Shown here piece by piece: positions 8,718 through 18,442 of a stretch of DNA of 64,000 nucleotides. Location of the stretch: positions 1,240,001 to 1,304,000 of the forward strand of contig JABTUW010000001.1 in NCBI GenBank assembly GCA_015075185.1. The letters are read 5' to 3'. The notes under the pieces were generated by a model. It was given only the letters and a program-made list of their open reading frames with translations, made no database searches and had not been told where the DNA came from. This stretch comes from Anaerolineales bacterium (GTDB taxonomy: Bacteria > Chloroflexota > Anaerolineae > 4572-78 > J111). Made by a program: the position numbers and the translations under genes. The stretch's first letter is position 1, and every line of letters starts with the position of its first letter.

Positions 8718-9476
8718 ATGACAACCATTGTCGTCATCCCAACTTACAATGAAGCCGACAACCTGCCGGCCATTACCGCCGAATTATTACAATTAGCTGT
8801 CCCCAATCTACAACTCCTGGTTGTTGACGACGACTCCCCCGATGGCACCGGTCAAATTGCCGACGAATTGGCCCAGCAGCGCTATCCGGGCCGGGTGCAT
8901 GTTATCCACCGCACCGGTAAACTGGGTCTCGGCACCGCTTACATAACCGGATTCACCAAGGCGCTGGATCTCGGCGCTGATTACGTGATTCAGATGGATG
9001 CCGACTTTTCCCACTCCCCCAAATATATCATCGAGATGTTGGAAAAGATAAAGGATTACGATGTGGTGGTTGGTTCGCGCTATGTGGGCGGCGGGGAGCT
9101 GGACGAGCGCTGGAGTTGGTGGCGCTGGTTCTTAAGTTGGTGGGCCAATGTGGTCTGGGCGCGAGTCATTCTGGGGGTACGGACCAAAGATGCCACGGCC
9201 GGCTTCAAATGCTGGCGGCGCAGCGCTTTGCAGCGCATCGGCCTGGAACGGATTACCTCCAACGGCTACGTTTTTCAGGTGGAAATGGCCTACGTTTCGG
9301 AAAAGCTGAACTTTCGTATCCTGGAAATCCCCATCTATTTTGAAGATCGCCGCATTGGGCAGAGCAAAATGACCGTGCCGGTCAAAATTGAAGCTGCGCT
9401 GCGTGTCTTTGAGATCCGCTGGCGGCATCACAATGTGCAGCCGATGGCCGCTTCCACCTCTGCCAAGCCCTCTTAG
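8718..9476 (+). CDS. Polyprenol monophosphomannose synthase-like glycosyltransferase (GT2)
   Basis: A 252-residue GT-A enzyme of the dolichol-phosphate mannosyltransferase (DPM1/Ppm1) subfamily, which moves mannose from GDP-mannose to a polyprenyl phosphate at the cytoplasmic membrane face. Visible features are [10 protein letters not shown] near the start, [10 protein letters not shown] (residues 35-44), the metal-binding MDADFSHSP (93-101), GSRYVGGG, and RIGQSKMT near the C-terminus. It lacks the C-terminal membrane domains of some relatives. It starts a cluster with a flippase-fusion and a GH2 beta-mannosidase, so a mannose-containing surface glycan is the likely product. The sugar is inferred from subfamily and context. 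Confidence 0.88.
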   Translation: MTTIVVIPTYNEADNLPAITAELLQLAVPNLQLLVVDDDSPDGTGQIADELAQQRYPGRVHVIHRTGKLGLGTAYITGFTKALDLGADYVIQMDADFSHSPKYIIEMLEKIKDYDVVVGSRYVGGGELDERWSWWRWFLSWWANVVWARVILGVRTKDATAGFKCWRRSALQRIGLERITSNGYVFQVEMAYVSEKLNFRILEIPIYFEDRRIGQSKMTVPVKIEAALRVFEIRWRHHNVQPMAASTSAKPS

Positions 9477-9487
9477 GAGGAGTGTGC

Positions 9488-12400
9488 TTGTTTCGAGCGA
9501 TTACCCGGCAGGATGTGCTGGCCGCGCTGGTCCTGCTGCTCCTGCCGCTTCTCCTCTTTTGGCCCGTCACCGTTGGGCCGAATACCCTCCTGCCGGTTGA
9601 CAACCTCTTTGCCTACGAGCCGTGGGTCACTTACAAAGAGAGCCTGGGCGTCGGCTTGCCTCAGAACCAACTCCTCTCCGATTTGATTCTGGAAAATTAC
9701 GTTTGGAAAAAGTTCATCCGCGAGTCCATCGCCGCCGGCCAGTTGCCGCTCTGGAATCCCTACATTCTCTCCGGCCAGCCCTTTTTGGCCAATGGGCAGC
9801 ACTCGGCGCTGTATCCTTTTAGTCTTCTTTTTTATATTTTGCCCCTGAGCAAGGCTTACGGCTGGTTCACTGTGTCGCAACTGTGGCTGGCGGGCGTGGG
9901 GATGTACATTTTTCTGCGGACGCTGCGCGTCACCCGGCTGGGCGCGCTGATTGGCGGCATCACTTACTCCCTCAGCGCCTTTTTTATTGTCAGCGTCGTC
10001 TTTACCATGATCATCGCCGGAGCGGCCTGGCTGCCGCTGATACTGGCGCTGATCGAGATGATCATCCGCAAGCAGGAAGAAAAAGGGCTGAGGGGTTACT
10101 CGCCCATTCCTTACGTTGTTGCGGGGGCGCTGCTCCTGGGAGCGCAAACCCTGGCCGGTCATGTCGAAATTACCTACTACGTGCTACTGGTCAGCGGCTA
10201 TTACGCCCTCTGCCGGCTGCTGATCTTGTGGCGGCGACAGGCGACCTCGCGTTTTGCCCTGCGCCTGGCTGCCTGGCTGCTGGTCATGGTCTTCCTGGGC
10301 CTTTGCCTGGGCCTGGTGCAGCTTGGCCCTATGTACGAAGTGGTGACGCAGAACTTTCGCGACAACTCGGTCACTCTGGATCAGGTCCGTGAATGGGCTT
10401 TGCCCCTCCGCCGCCTGATCACCTTTGCCATCCCCGATTTTTTCGGCAGCCCGGCTCACCACGGCTATTTCGATGTCGTCACCTGGCGCTGGCAGACGCT
10501 AGGCGTTAATGCCGCCGGTCAAATTAATCCCCTCTGCCCTGGCTGCACCAGTTGGGATACCAAAACCGCCGTCGAAGCCGGGGCATACGTGGGGATTTTA
10601 CCGTTGGTGCTGGCCGGGCTGGCAATCGTGCAAGCTATCTATGAGGCGAGGACACGAGGACACGAGGACGCAATAGAGTCAAGAGACGAGGCAGTAGGCC
10701 AAGATCATGCTCTTGAAAATCCTTGCCTCTTCGCTCCTTCGCCTCTTCGCCTCTTCGTGTTCATCTTCGCTCTTCTCGCTCTCCTCTCTCTCCTCTTCGC
10801 TTTTGGCACACCGCTGTATGCCCTGCTGTTCTATGGCCTGCCGGGCTGGAACCAACTTCACTCGCCCTTCCGCTGGATTTTTCCCTTCACCCTGAGCATG
10901 GCCGTCCTGGCCGGAATTGGGGTGACTTACCTCGACCGGCTGGTCAGCGCGAAACCCGGCAGGGGAGCAGAGGAGCGGCCCCTACGGGAGGCTGCGCAGG
11001 TGAGCAGAGGAGAATCTTCCCCCCTTCCCCCCTGCTCCCCTGCTCCCCTGCTCTCCCTTTATACTGTCTCCCTCTACACCGGCTGGCTGCTCTTCTGGGT
11101 CGGCCTGACCGGGGTGATGGTCATGCTGGCGGCTCTTTTCATCCCCACCCCTTTTATTCAAGCCGCCAGCTATGTTTTCGAGCGTTCCGGCCTGGCTCAA
11201 AACGCTTTTGCCGATAGCCGCCAATTTTTTGGCTACCAATGGCCCAACTTTTTCAAATTCTTTTTACTGCTTATAGCCGCGGGAGCCGTGCTGCGGATTG
11301 TGCGCTGCCCCATCTATTTACGATTTACGATTTACGATTTTGGATTGCCAATCGAAAATCGTAAATCTAAAATCCAAAATCCAGTTAGTGCCTGGAAACC
11401 GCTGGCCGTGCTCATCGTCGCCCTCGATCTGCTTTTAGCCGGCGCTGGCTTCAACCCCTCGGTGGACCCGGCCCTGCTCGACTTCAAGCCGGAGGTGGTC
11501 AGGTGGCTGGAGAGCCGGCAGACCGAAGACCCCTTGTTCCGGCTCAATAGTTTTGATACACCGCAGGGACGTGGCAACAAAGTCTTCCTGGCCAACGCCG
11601 GGATGTACAGCAATCTTTTCGACGTGCGCGGCTATGACAGCATCATCCCGGCCCAGTATGGCCGCTTTATGCATCTCATCCAGGAGAATGGCGATCTTTT
11701 CTACAACCGAATTGGTCCGCTCTACTATGATGGCTACGCTGCCCTCGACTCAGCCCTGTTGGATTTACTAGGGGTGCGCTACATTTTAACGACAGTAGAC
11801 ATCAACAATCCCAATTATAAATTAGTCTACGACAAAGAGATCCGGGTCTATGAAAACACCGACGCCCTGCCCCGCGCTTTTGTGGTTGATGAAAAAGTAG
11901 ACCTGTCAGCTTTGCCAAAACCTGACAGATCTGGTTGGCCGGACGAGCTGGGTCTGGCCCTGCGCAACCTCAATCCCCGTCAGAAAGTGATTCTGGACGG
12001 CGAAACGAACGACCTGGGACACGACCTGACTCCCGAAGATGTGACTGCTCCCATCGAGACGATGAGCCAATCGTCTCTGCCGCATGTTGAAATTACCGCC
12101 TACACGCCCAACGAGGTACGCCTCGCCGTTCAACTCGACCAGCCCGGCTGGCTCGTTCTGACCGATGCCTATTTCCCCGGCTGGCGAGCGTATGCCAAGG
12201 CAAGACCGCCGACCGCTGACCACCAACCGCAGCCAACTGACAGCAGAATCTCAATTCCCCAATCTGAAATTGAACTCACCGTCCACCGGGCCAACGGGGC
12301 ATTCCGGACTGTCTACCTGCAACCCGGCCAGTGGGAAGTCCGGTTTCGTTACAGCCCGCGCAGCTTTCAATTAGGTCTGTATGGCTCCTTTTTGGCCCTG

Positions 12401-13930
12401 GTTACGCTGGCGCTCATCGGCGGTTATTGGGCCTGGGGTAAGCTCTATCGCGAAAGCGAGGCCGACTCACCCATCAAGCGGGTCGCCAAGAACAGCCTGG
12501 TACCGATGGTCATGGCTCTGTCCAACCGGCTGATTGATTTTGCTTTTGCCCTGCTGATGCTGCGGATTTTGCAGCCGGAAGGAGCCGGGCGCTATGCCTT
12601 CGCCGTTGCCTTCATTGGGCTGGCCGAGATTCTGACGCGCTATGGCCTAGGTACGCTCGTTACCCGCGAGGTAGCAGCCAACCGCGCCCAGAGCAACCGC
12701 TACCTGTCTAACATTTCGATCTTGCGCCTCATCCTCTGGCTGGTCGCCCTGCCGTTTATGGCCGCAATTCTGGGCTTGTATGTTATCTTTGGTGGTTTAA
12801 CCTTCGACGTTGTCATCACCGTCGCCCTCTTCGCCGTCGGCACCCTCTTTAGCAATATGTCCGATGGCCTGACCGCCCTCTTCTATGCTCACGAAAAAGC
12901 CGAGTACCCCGCCGCCATCGCTTCGGTAACGACCCTCACCCGGGTTAGCCTGGGTGCGCTGACGCTGCTGCTCGGCTGGGGGATTATCGGCCTGGCCGGC
13001 GTGTCGCTGATTGCCAATCTGGTCACGTTTCTGGTCTTGAGCTACATTCTGGTGGTCAAGATTTTCCGGCCTACCCTGGAAACCGACCGGGCCTTGCAGC
13101 GCGATATGATGGGCGAAAGCCTACCCTTGATGATCAACCACCTTCTCTCGACCATCTTTTTCCGCATTGACGTGTTTATCCTCTCGCCGACCTGGGGCGA
13201 CGCCGCCGTTGGCTTTTACAATGCCGCCTACAAATATATTGACGGCATCAACATCATCCCCCAATATTTCACCCTGGCCCTCTTTCCCTTGATGAGCCGC
13301 TTTGCCGCCGACTCGCGCGACTCGCTGGTGCGAGCCTACATTTTGAGCCTGCGGCTGCTGCTGCTGCTGGCCCTGCCCCTGGCTGTCGGCACGCCCTTTA
13401 TCGCCCGTGAGTTGATCCTGTTCCTGGCCGGGGAGCGTTTCCTGCCCGATTCGATGATTGTGCTGCAACTGCTGATCTGGTTTCTGCCGTTCAGCTTCAT
13501 CAATCAGGTGACACAGTACGTCCTGATTGCCATCAATGAACAGCGCCACTTGACCCGCGCCTTTATCATCGGGGTGCTGTTCAACCTGATCACCAACCTG
13601 ATTTTTATTCCCCTTTATGGCTATCGCGCCGCCGCTGTCACCACCATTTTTTCCGAGTGGGCGCTGCTCATTCCGTTTTACCTGCTGGTGCGCAAGAACC
13701 TCGGCCCCGTCCCCTGGTTTGACGTGGTCTGGCGGCCTATCGTGGCGGCGGCGGTGATGGGAACAGTCCTGTGGGTGATCGGGGATGTGAATTTTCTAGT
13801 GACTGTGGTTACTGCCGGAGCGACCTACCTTGCCGCACTGGCCCTGGTCGGCGGGCTGACCCAGCCGGATATGGATGTCATCTGGCGGGCGGTGCCGCTA
13901 AAAAGATTGCGGAGACAACCCCAGCAGTGA
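9488..13930 (+). CDS. YfhO-like membrane protein fused to a polysaccharide flippase
   Basis: A very large (1480-residue) membrane protein. Residues 1 to about 990 look like a YfhO-family GT-C-type protein: an N-terminal hydrophobic segment, a periplasmic-facing loop with PLWNPYILSGQPF, many transmembrane helices, then a soluble domain ending in a hydrophobic helix. Residues about 1000-1480 look like a Wzx/RfbX oligosaccharide flippase (NSLVPMVMALSNRLIDF onward, about 12-14 helices). The reading frame is continuous across the joint. The start is taken as TTG 9488, six bases after AGGAGGA; GTG 9482 is too close. At least four spacer-type repeats are embedded in frame (about 10643-10800, 10960-11057, 11313-11382, 12205-12250). 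The fusion probably couples undecaprenyl-glycan modification to export. Confidence 0.85.
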   Translation: MFRAITRQDVLAALVLLLLPLLLFWPVTVGPNTLLPVDNLFAYEPWVTYKESLGVGLPQNQLLSDLILENYVWKKFIRESIAAGQLPLWNPYILSGQPFLANGQHSALYPFSLLFYILPLSKAYGWFTVSQLWLAGVGMYIFLRTLRVTRLGALIGGITYSLSAFFIVSVVFTMIIAGAAWLPLILALIEMIIRKQEEKGLRGYSPIPYVVAGALLLGAQTLAGHVEITYYVLLVSGYYALCRLLILWRRQATSRFALRLAAWLLVMVFLGLCLGLVQLGPMYEVVTQNFRDNSVTLDQVREWALPLRRLITFAIPDFFGSPAHHGYFDVVTWRWQTLGVNAAGQINPLCPGCTSWDTKTAVEAGAYVGILPLVLAGLAIVQAIYEARTRGHEDAIESRDEAVGQDHALENPCLFAPSPLRLFVFIFALLALLSLLFAFGTPLYALLFYGLPGWNQLHSPFRWIFPFTLSMAVLAGIGVTYLDRLVSAKPGRGAEERPLREAAQVSRGESSPLPPCSPAPLLSLYTVSLYTGWLLFWVGLTGVMVMLAALFIPTPFIQAASYVFERSGLAQNAFADSRQFFGYQWPNFFKFFLLLIAAGAVLRIVRCPIYLRFTIYDFGLPIENRKSKIQNPVSAWKPLAVLIVALDLLLAGAGFNPSVDPALLDFKPEVVRWLESRQTEDPLFRLNSFDTPQGRGNKVFLANAGMYSNLFDVRGYDSIIPAQYGRFMHLIQENGDLFYNRIGPLYYDGYAALDSALLDLLGVRYILTTVDINNPNYKLVYDKEIRVYENTDALPRAFVVDEKVDLSALPKPDRSGWPDELGLALRNLNPRQKVILDGETNDLGHDLTPEDVTAPIETMSQSSLPHVEITAYTPNEVRLAVQLDQPGWLVLTDAYFPGWRAYAKARPPTADHQPQPTDSRISIPQSEIELTVHRANGAFRTVYLQPGQWEVRFRYSPRSFQLGLYGSFLALVTLALIGGYWAWGKLYRESEADSPIKRVAKNSLVPMVMALSNRLIDFAFALLMLRILQPEGAGRYAFAVAFIGLAEILTRYGLGTLVTREVAANRAQSNRYLSNISILRLILWLVALPFMAAILGLYVIFGGLTFDVVITVALFAVGTLFSNMSDGLTALFYAHEKAEYPAAIASVTTLTRVSLGALTLLLGWGIIGLAGVSLIANLVTFLVLSYILVVKIFRPTLETDRALQRDMMGESLPLMINHLLSTIFFRIDVFILSPTWGDAAVGFYNAAYKYIDGINIIPQYFTLALFPLMSRFAADSRDSLVRAYILSLRLLLLLALPLAVGTPFIARELILFLAGERFLPDSMIVLQLLIWFLPFSFINQVTQYVLIAINEQRHLTRAFIIGVLFNLITNLIFIPLYGYRAAAVTTIFSEWALLIPFYLLVRKNLGPVPWFDVVWRPIVAAAVMGTVLWVIGDVNFLVTVVTAGATYLAALALVGGLTQPDMDVIWRAVPLKRLRRQPQQ
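10643..10800 (+). repeat. In-frame low-complexity inverted repeat inside the YfhO-flippase gene
   Basis: GAGGCGAGGACACGAGGA-type units at about 10643-10670 are answered by TTCGCCTCTTCGCCTCTTCG-type units at about 10737-10760. The insert encodes a charged stretch followed by a Leu/Phe-rich stretch, and the frame stays open. Confidence 0.7.
10960..11057 (+). repeat. In-frame G/C-rich inverted repeat inside the YfhO-flippase gene
   Basis: GGGGAGCAGAGG units (about 10961-11010) face CCTGCTCCCC units (about 11030-11052). It reads as a Pro/Ser/Glu-rich loop in the protein. Confidence 0.7.
11313..11382 (+). repeat. In-frame CGATTTACGATTT / AAATCGTAAAT palindromic repeat
   Basis: TTTACGATTTACGATTT on the left and AAATCGTAAATCTAAAATCC on the right form an imperfect hairpin. 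The same repeat family occurs in thiP (about 58030-58104, 58862-58905 and 59340-59360). Confidence 0.8.
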
Positions 13931-16299
13931 CTCGCTTCACCCTCAATCTTGGCGGCTCTTCCTGGTCCTTCGGCCAAGTTCCCCGCCGACCCTTTGCCGC
14001 CCCCGATGTCTACGATCTCCCCGCTGTAACCGAATGGCTGCCTGCTGTAATCCCCGGCAATGTCCGCACCGACTTGCTGGCCCTGGGCCGCATCCTCGAT
14101 CCTTTCTTTGGCGAGCAGTACAAAGAGAGCCTGTGGGTTGAAGAGGTGGACTGGTGGTACCGGCGCGCGGTTGAGCCACCACTGGTTTCAACTACATCTC
14201 GCGCCTTCCTCATCTTTGAGGGCATTGATTACCTCTCGGCCATTTTTATCAATGGGCGTGAAATGGCTCACCACGAAGGCATGTTTTCCCGCCAAATCGT
14301 CGAAATCACCGAGGCGCTGCGAGCTGGACCGATGGAGGTCGCCGTGCGGCTGTGGGGCAGCAGCGCCCTGCCCAAACGCCGACTGACCTGGCAGCAGCGG
14401 CTCTGGCAAAAACTGGCAGATCCTTTGTACCGGAGCTGGATTGGCATTTACCCCGACCGTTCAGCCACGCTCAAGTGCCAGATGTCCTTTGGCTGGGATT
14501 TCGCCCCGCCGATCCGCACCATGGGCATTTGGGATGAGGTGAGTTTGGTTGTCAGCGGGCCGGTCTTTATTGCCGAAGCCAATTGTCAGTCGTCAGTAGC
14601 CGGTAGTCAGAGATCAGTAGCCAGTAGTCAGAAGTCAGAAGTCAGTAGCCAGAAGTCAGAAAGGAATGCTCGATTTTCATCCTTCATCCCTCATCCTTCA
14701 TCCTTTTCCTCTGCCGATCTAACTATCACCCTCACCCTCGACGCTGACCAACCCCGCCGCGTGGAAACTGACATCGCCGTTACTCCGGCCAATTTTGAGG
14801 GGGCAGCCTTTGGACCTTTCCACTTTACCCTCGATCTCACGGCTGGACAGAGCCGGCACCGGCTGTTCTCCTATTTGCCCGCTGCCGCGCTCTGGCAGCC
14901 CTGGGACCGCGGCCAGCCGCATCTTTACGAGGTGCAGGTCAGCCTGGCCGGGCCGGGCGGTGAGCCGCTGGACGAGGTCGCCGTCCGCACCGGCATCCGC
15001 TCGGTTGACCTGCACGAGTGGCAGTTTTCAATTAATAGCCAGCGTGAATTCATCCGCGGCCTGAATTGGGTTCCCGCCGACAGCTTCCCCGGCCGCCTGC
15101 GCTCAGAGGATTATACCCGCCTGCTGAACATGGCGCAGGACAGCGGAGCCAACCTGCTGCGGGTCTGGGGCGGCGGCCTGCGCGAGAAGCAAGCCTTTTA
15201 TGACCTGTGCGACGAATTAGGGCTGCTGGTCTGGCAGGAGTTTCCTTTTGCCTGTCTCTTTCTGGGCAGCTACCCCCGCGATCCAGCCTACCTGGCTCTG
15301 GTCGAGGCGGAGTGCAGCGCCATCGTCCAGCAACTGGGCCGCCACCCCTCGCTCGTAGTTTGGTGCGGCGGCAATGAGTTCAGCCGCTCGCGCAACCGGC
15401 CGCTGCTCGACACGCTGGCGGCGCTGGTCACCCGCCATGATGGCACTCGCCCCTTCATTCCGGTTTCTCCCAGCTTTGACTGCGGCGGCGATGCTCACAA
15501 CTGGCACGTCTGGCACGGCCAGGCTCCTATCCAGCACTATCAAGCCGAAACTGCCCGCTTCCTCAGCGAGTTTGGCCTGCAAGCCCTGCCCCACCTCGAC
15601 ACCTTACAAGCCGCCTTGCCTGATCCCGCCACCGGCTGGGAGATTCATCACGCCGACCTCCAAAAACTGAAACGATATACATCGCTCTTTAATGGACCAT
15701 CAGCCACCAGCCATCAGCTTTTAGCCATTTACAATTCTCCATTTACAATTTTCCATTCACAATTAGCCCAAGCTATCGCTCTCCAAACCGCCATCGAGCA
15801 CATGCGCCGCCGCAAAGGCGAAGCGGGGGGCGTGTGTCTCTGGCAGTTCAACGAACCCTGGCCGGCCATCAGTTGGGCCATCGTGGATTATTTTGGCCGG
15901 CCCAAGCTGGCTTACGAACGCCTGGCGAATTGGTTCAACCCGGTTTTGATCAGCCTGAAATTTTCCGTTGGGCGGCGCTGGCAGGCCGGACAAACCTTCA
16001 CCGCCGAGATCTGGGCGATTAACGACAGCCAGCAGGCATTTACCGCGTGCGAGTTGCAGGTTAAACTGGATGAAACGTTAATTCACAGCCAACGGCTCGA
16101 CCTCCCCGCCGACAGCGCGCAGCGTATCGGCCAGTTAACCCATTGCCTGCCCCAGCCTCCCGACCAAATTACCCTCACCCTCTACAATGGCGTGGAAGTT
16201 CTGGCCCAGAACACCTATGATTTAAACTGGGCCGATGAGGCCAATTACCCGTTTTCCGCCCGGTTTCGTCGTTGGGTGGCAGATTGGGCGCTGCGCTGA
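13927..16299 (+). CDS. GH2-family beta-mannosidase
   Basis: A 790-residue glycoside hydrolase of family 2. It has a jelly-roll N-terminal domain (GGSSWSFGQV, YKESLWVEEVDWWYRR), Ig-like domains and a TIM barrel. The barrel has RVWGGGLREKQAFYDLCDELG, acid/base E484 in WCGGNEFS and nucleophile E548 in RFLSEFG. These motifs match beta-mannosidases better than beta-galactosidases. There is no signal peptide, so it acts in the cytoplasm or is only loosely exported. The GTG start at 13927 overlaps the flippase stop (GTGA) and implies translational coupling; an upstream open frame inside the flippase gene is disregarded. Two repeat-derived in-frame inserts (about 14583-14712 and 15695-15765) lengthen loops. 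Confidence 0.88.
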   Translation: MTRFTLNLGGSSWSFGQVPRRPFAAPDVYDLPAVTEWLPAVIPGNVRTDLLALGRILDPFFGEQYKESLWVEEVDWWYRRAVEPPLVSTTSRAFLIFEGIDYLSAIFINGREMAHHEGMFSRQIVEITEALRAGPMEVAVRLWGSSALPKRRLTWQQRLWQKLADPLYRSWIGIYPDRSATLKCQMSFGWDFAPPIRTMGIWDEVSLVVSGPVFIAEANCQSSVAGSQRSVASSQKSEVSSQKSERNARFSSFIPHPSSFSSADLTITLTLDADQPRRVETDIAVTPANFEGAAFGPFHFTLDLTAGQSRHRLFSYLPAAALWQPWDRGQPHLYEVQVSLAGPGGEPLDEVAVRTGIRSVDLHEWQFSINSQREFIRGLNWVPADSFPGRLRSEDYTRLLNMAQDSGANLLRVWGGGLREKQAFYDLCDELGLLVWQEFPFACLFLGSYPRDPAYLALVEAECSAIVQQLGRHPSLVVWCGGNEFSRSRNRPLLDTLAALVTRHDGTRPFIPVSPSFDCGGDAHNWHVWHGQAPIQHYQAETARFLSEFGLQALPHLDTLQAALPDPATGWEIHHADLQKLKRYTSLFNGPSATSHQLLAIYNSPFTIFHSQLAQAIALQTAIEHMRRRKGEAGGVCLWQFNEPWPAISWAIVDYFGRPKLAYERLANWFNPVLISLKFSVGRRWQAGQTFTAEIWAINDSQQAFTACELQVKLDETLIHSQRLDLPADSAQRIGQLTHCLPQPPDQITLTLYNGVEVLAQNTYDLNWADEANYPFSARFRRWVADWALR
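14583..14712 (+). repeat. In-frame heptad repeat (GTCAGTAG/GTCAGAA units) in GH2 gene
   Basis: About ten tandem degenerate units of GTCAGTAGCC, GTCAGAA type, followed by CATCCTTCATCC units. They encode a Ser/Gln/Lys-rich linker between the N-terminal domain and the first Ig-like domain. Such heptads are normally found in spacers. Confidence 0.85.
15695..15765 (+). repeat. In-frame ACCAGCCATCAG / CATTTACAATTT repeat in GH2 gene
   Basis: Tandem CAGCCACCAGCCATCAGC followed by three CATTTACAATT-like units, inserted in frame within the TIM barrel after the nucleophile strand. Confidence 0.7.
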
Positions 16300-16347
16300 A
16301 AGCAGCGGGCCGAAAGTTTGTGATTTCTCCTTTTTGGCCGAATCTCC

Positions 16348-16353
16348 TATAAT
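16348..16353 (+). promoter_or_regulatory. -10 hexamer candidate for the DUF2207 gene
   Basis: TATAAT 33 bases before the chosen ATG. The -35 at the standard distance is TTCTCC, which is weak. Confidence 0.4.
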
Positions 16354-16385
16354 GACACTCACTGTAAAAATTGGTGGATAATTCT

Positions 16386-18302
16386 ATGAAACGATATTTC
16401 TGGTTGGGTCTATTTCTGGCTTTTATCCTACTTATGCCAGGGCTGAATATCGCCCAGGCCCAGGAGAAAACTCTCTACTGGCAGAGTTATGACGTCAACC
16501 TGACGGTCCAATCCAATTCCGACATCCTGGTTGAGGAGACACAGCAAATTGTCTTTACCAGCGGCACTTTCACCTTTGGCTTTGCCGCCATCCCCCTGGA
16601 CCGGGTCGAGCGCATCACCGACTTGCAGCTATCGGAAATTATTAACGGCAGCGAGCGGCCTTACACCCCCAACTCGAGCGGCCAGTACGGCTTTACGACC
16701 AGCATTAACGAAGGCGATTTGGAGATTACCTGGTACTTCCCGCCGACCCGCGACAGCGAGCACACCTACCTGCTGCGCTACCGGGTCATCGGCGGCCTGC
16801 GGATTTACCCGGAGGGGGATCAAGTCTGGTGGAAAGCCATCCCGCCCGACCATAATTTCCCCATCCGTGAGGCGCGGGTGACAGTAACTTTGCCCCAGAC
16901 CTTCGCCAAAAACCAACTGACCGTTGCCAGTTACGGGGCATCGGCCAACGAGCCAGCCTACACGGACCAGGGGCAGGTAGTTTTTACGGCCCAAAACATC
17001 CCGGCTGACCAGGAACTGGAGGTCCGAGTTCAGTTTCCGCACGGGGCGGTCCAGGGCAGCCCGCCCGCCTGGCAGGCCGCCGACGATCAACGGCGGCAGT
17101 GGGGACCGGTGGTCGGGGTGCTCTTTGGCGGGTTGGGCTTGGTCATCCTACTGGGTGGGCCGCTGGCCGTTTATGTATTATGGCACCGGCGGGGCCGTGA
17201 CCTGCCGGTGGGCGTTGTGCCTGAATATATCAGCGAGCCGCCCGGTGATTTGCCTGCCCCCATCGCCGGCGCTTTGGTGGATGAGAAAGCCGATTTGCAG
17301 GATATTATTGCCACCATCACCGACCTGGCCCGGCGGGGCGTGCTGCGTATGGAAGAGCAGCAAAAGGAAGGCTTTCTGGGCATTGGCTCAGGGCGGGACT
17401 ACATTTTTCACCTGGAGGATGAGAGTAAAGCCACCCACCCTTACGAGCAAACCTTGCTCAAGGGCATTTTTAGCAATGGAACCGAGCGGCGCATGGCCGA
17501 CCTGCGCCAGCGCTTTTACACCTACATTCCCACCCTGCAAGCGGAATTGTACGACGAGTTGGTTCGGGCCGGCTTTTTCCCCAGCAACCCTAATACCACC
17601 CGGCGCAAGTGGGTAGGGTTGGGCATTGTCGCCTTAATTATCAGTTTCGGCGTCGCCTGCGGGCTGCTGACCGTGCTGGGCGACTACTCAACCCTGGCTA
17701 TTTGTCCGGGCCTGGCGCTGATTGCCACCGCGCTGGGACTAATTTTTGTCGCCCCGCATATGCCGCGCAAAACGGCCAAAGGTGCTGAGGAAGCGGCTAA
17801 ATGGCTGGCCTTCAAGCGCTACCTGCAGACCATCGAAAAACACGGCGACCTGGCCGAGGTGAAAGACAAATTTGAGGAATTCCTGCCCTATGGCATCGCC
17901 TTTGGCCTGGAACGAAGCCTGATCAACAAATTCAAAGCCGTTGACACCCCGGCGCCTTCCTGGTGGGGACCGGTGATTTTGCCGCGCTATGGCTATGGCT
18001 ATCCTCATTACGGCGGCACGATGGGCGGGCCTTCGGCGGGCCCGGCTGGAGGGCTACCAGGCCCACTGGCCGGTGAAGGCGGCATGCCCAGCCTGGCGGG
18101 GATGAGCGAAGGCGTCGGCGCATCGCTGGCTAGCATGAGCGAGGGCCTGGGCGCGATGCTCAGTTCGGCCAGTTCTACCCTGGTCAGCACCCCACCCCCT
18201 CAAACTTCCTCCAGTCGAGGCGGCTGGAGCGGTGGGGGATTCAGCGGTGGGGGATTCAGCGGCGGCGGTGGGGGCGGCGGCGGTTCGCGGGGCTTTGGCT
18301 AA
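16386..18302 (+). CDS. DUF2207 predicted membrane protein
   Basis: A 638-residue exported membrane protein. The signal peptide is residues 1-25 (MKRYFWLGLFLAFILLMPG, then AQA cleavage). The extracellular beta-rich DUF2207 domain is about 30-225 and contains YRVIGGLRIYPEGDQVWWKAI. A transmembrane helix lies near 245-270, followed by a cytoplasmic helical region, two helices near 415-460, and a C-terminal Gly/Ser-rich tail ending in repeated SGGGFSGGG. Family function is unknown. The ATG at 16386 is preferred to a GTG 15 bases upstream, because GGTGG sits eight bases before it and the signal peptide then starts properly. It may be cotranscribed with the zinc-ribbon membrane protein 140 bases downstream. 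Confidence 0.85.
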   Translation: MKRYFWLGLFLAFILLMPGLNIAQAQEKTLYWQSYDVNLTVQSNSDILVEETQQIVFTSGTFTFGFAAIPLDRVERITDLQLSEIINGSERPYTPNSSGQYGFTTSINEGDLEITWYFPPTRDSEHTYLLRYRVIGGLRIYPEGDQVWWKAIPPDHNFPIREARVTVTLPQTFAKNQLTVASYGASANEPAYTDQGQVVFTAQNIPADQELEVRVQFPHGAVQGSPPAWQAADDQRRQWGPVVGVLFGGLGLVILLGGPLAVYVLWHRRGRDLPVGVVPEYISEPPGDLPAPIAGALVDEKADLQDIIATITDLARRGVLRMEEQQKEGFLGIGSGRDYIFHLEDESKATHPYEQTLLKGIFSNGTERRMADLRQRFYTYIPTLQAELYDELVRAGFFPSNPNTTRRKWVGLGIVALIISFGVACGLLTVLGDYSTLAICPGLALIATALGLIFVAPHMPRKTAKGAEEAAKWLAFKRYLQTIEKHGDLAEVKDKFEEFLPYGIAFGLERSLINKFKAVDTPAPSWWGPVILPRYGYGYPHYGGTMGGPSAGPAGGLPGPLAGEGGMPSLAGMSEGVGASLASMSEGLGAMLSSASSTLVSTPPPQTSSSRGGWSGGGFSGGGFSGGGGGGGGSRGFG

Positions 18303-18385
18303 GCTGACCGACGACGATGGACCGCAGACCGCTGCCCCCGAATCATTTTTTTGGTGGTCGGCTGTCTGCGGTCGGCGGTCATGAG
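18303..18385. repeat. GACCGC-family inverted repeat
   Basis: CTGACCGACGACGATGGACC and GACCGCAGACC on the left face GTCTGCGGTCGGCGGTC on the right (about 18319-18380). The same family is found at 12205-12250 (inside a gene), 18961-19018 and 61281-61366. Confidence 0.75.
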
Positions 18386-18442
18386 ACAAAGCATACTTCT
18401 GACTCTACCGAGTATAACTTCAAAGGACAAGGAGTTTGGACA

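Noticed and set aside
9482..9487. GTG 9482 as start of the YfhO-flippase gene
   Set aside because: The AGGAGGA site ends one base before it; TTG 9488 gives a normal spacing.
13771..13926. Longer N-terminus for the GH2 mannosidase
   Set aside because: This stretch lies in the flippase gene in another frame and its translation is Cys/Arg-rich noise; GTG 13927 gives a family-like start.
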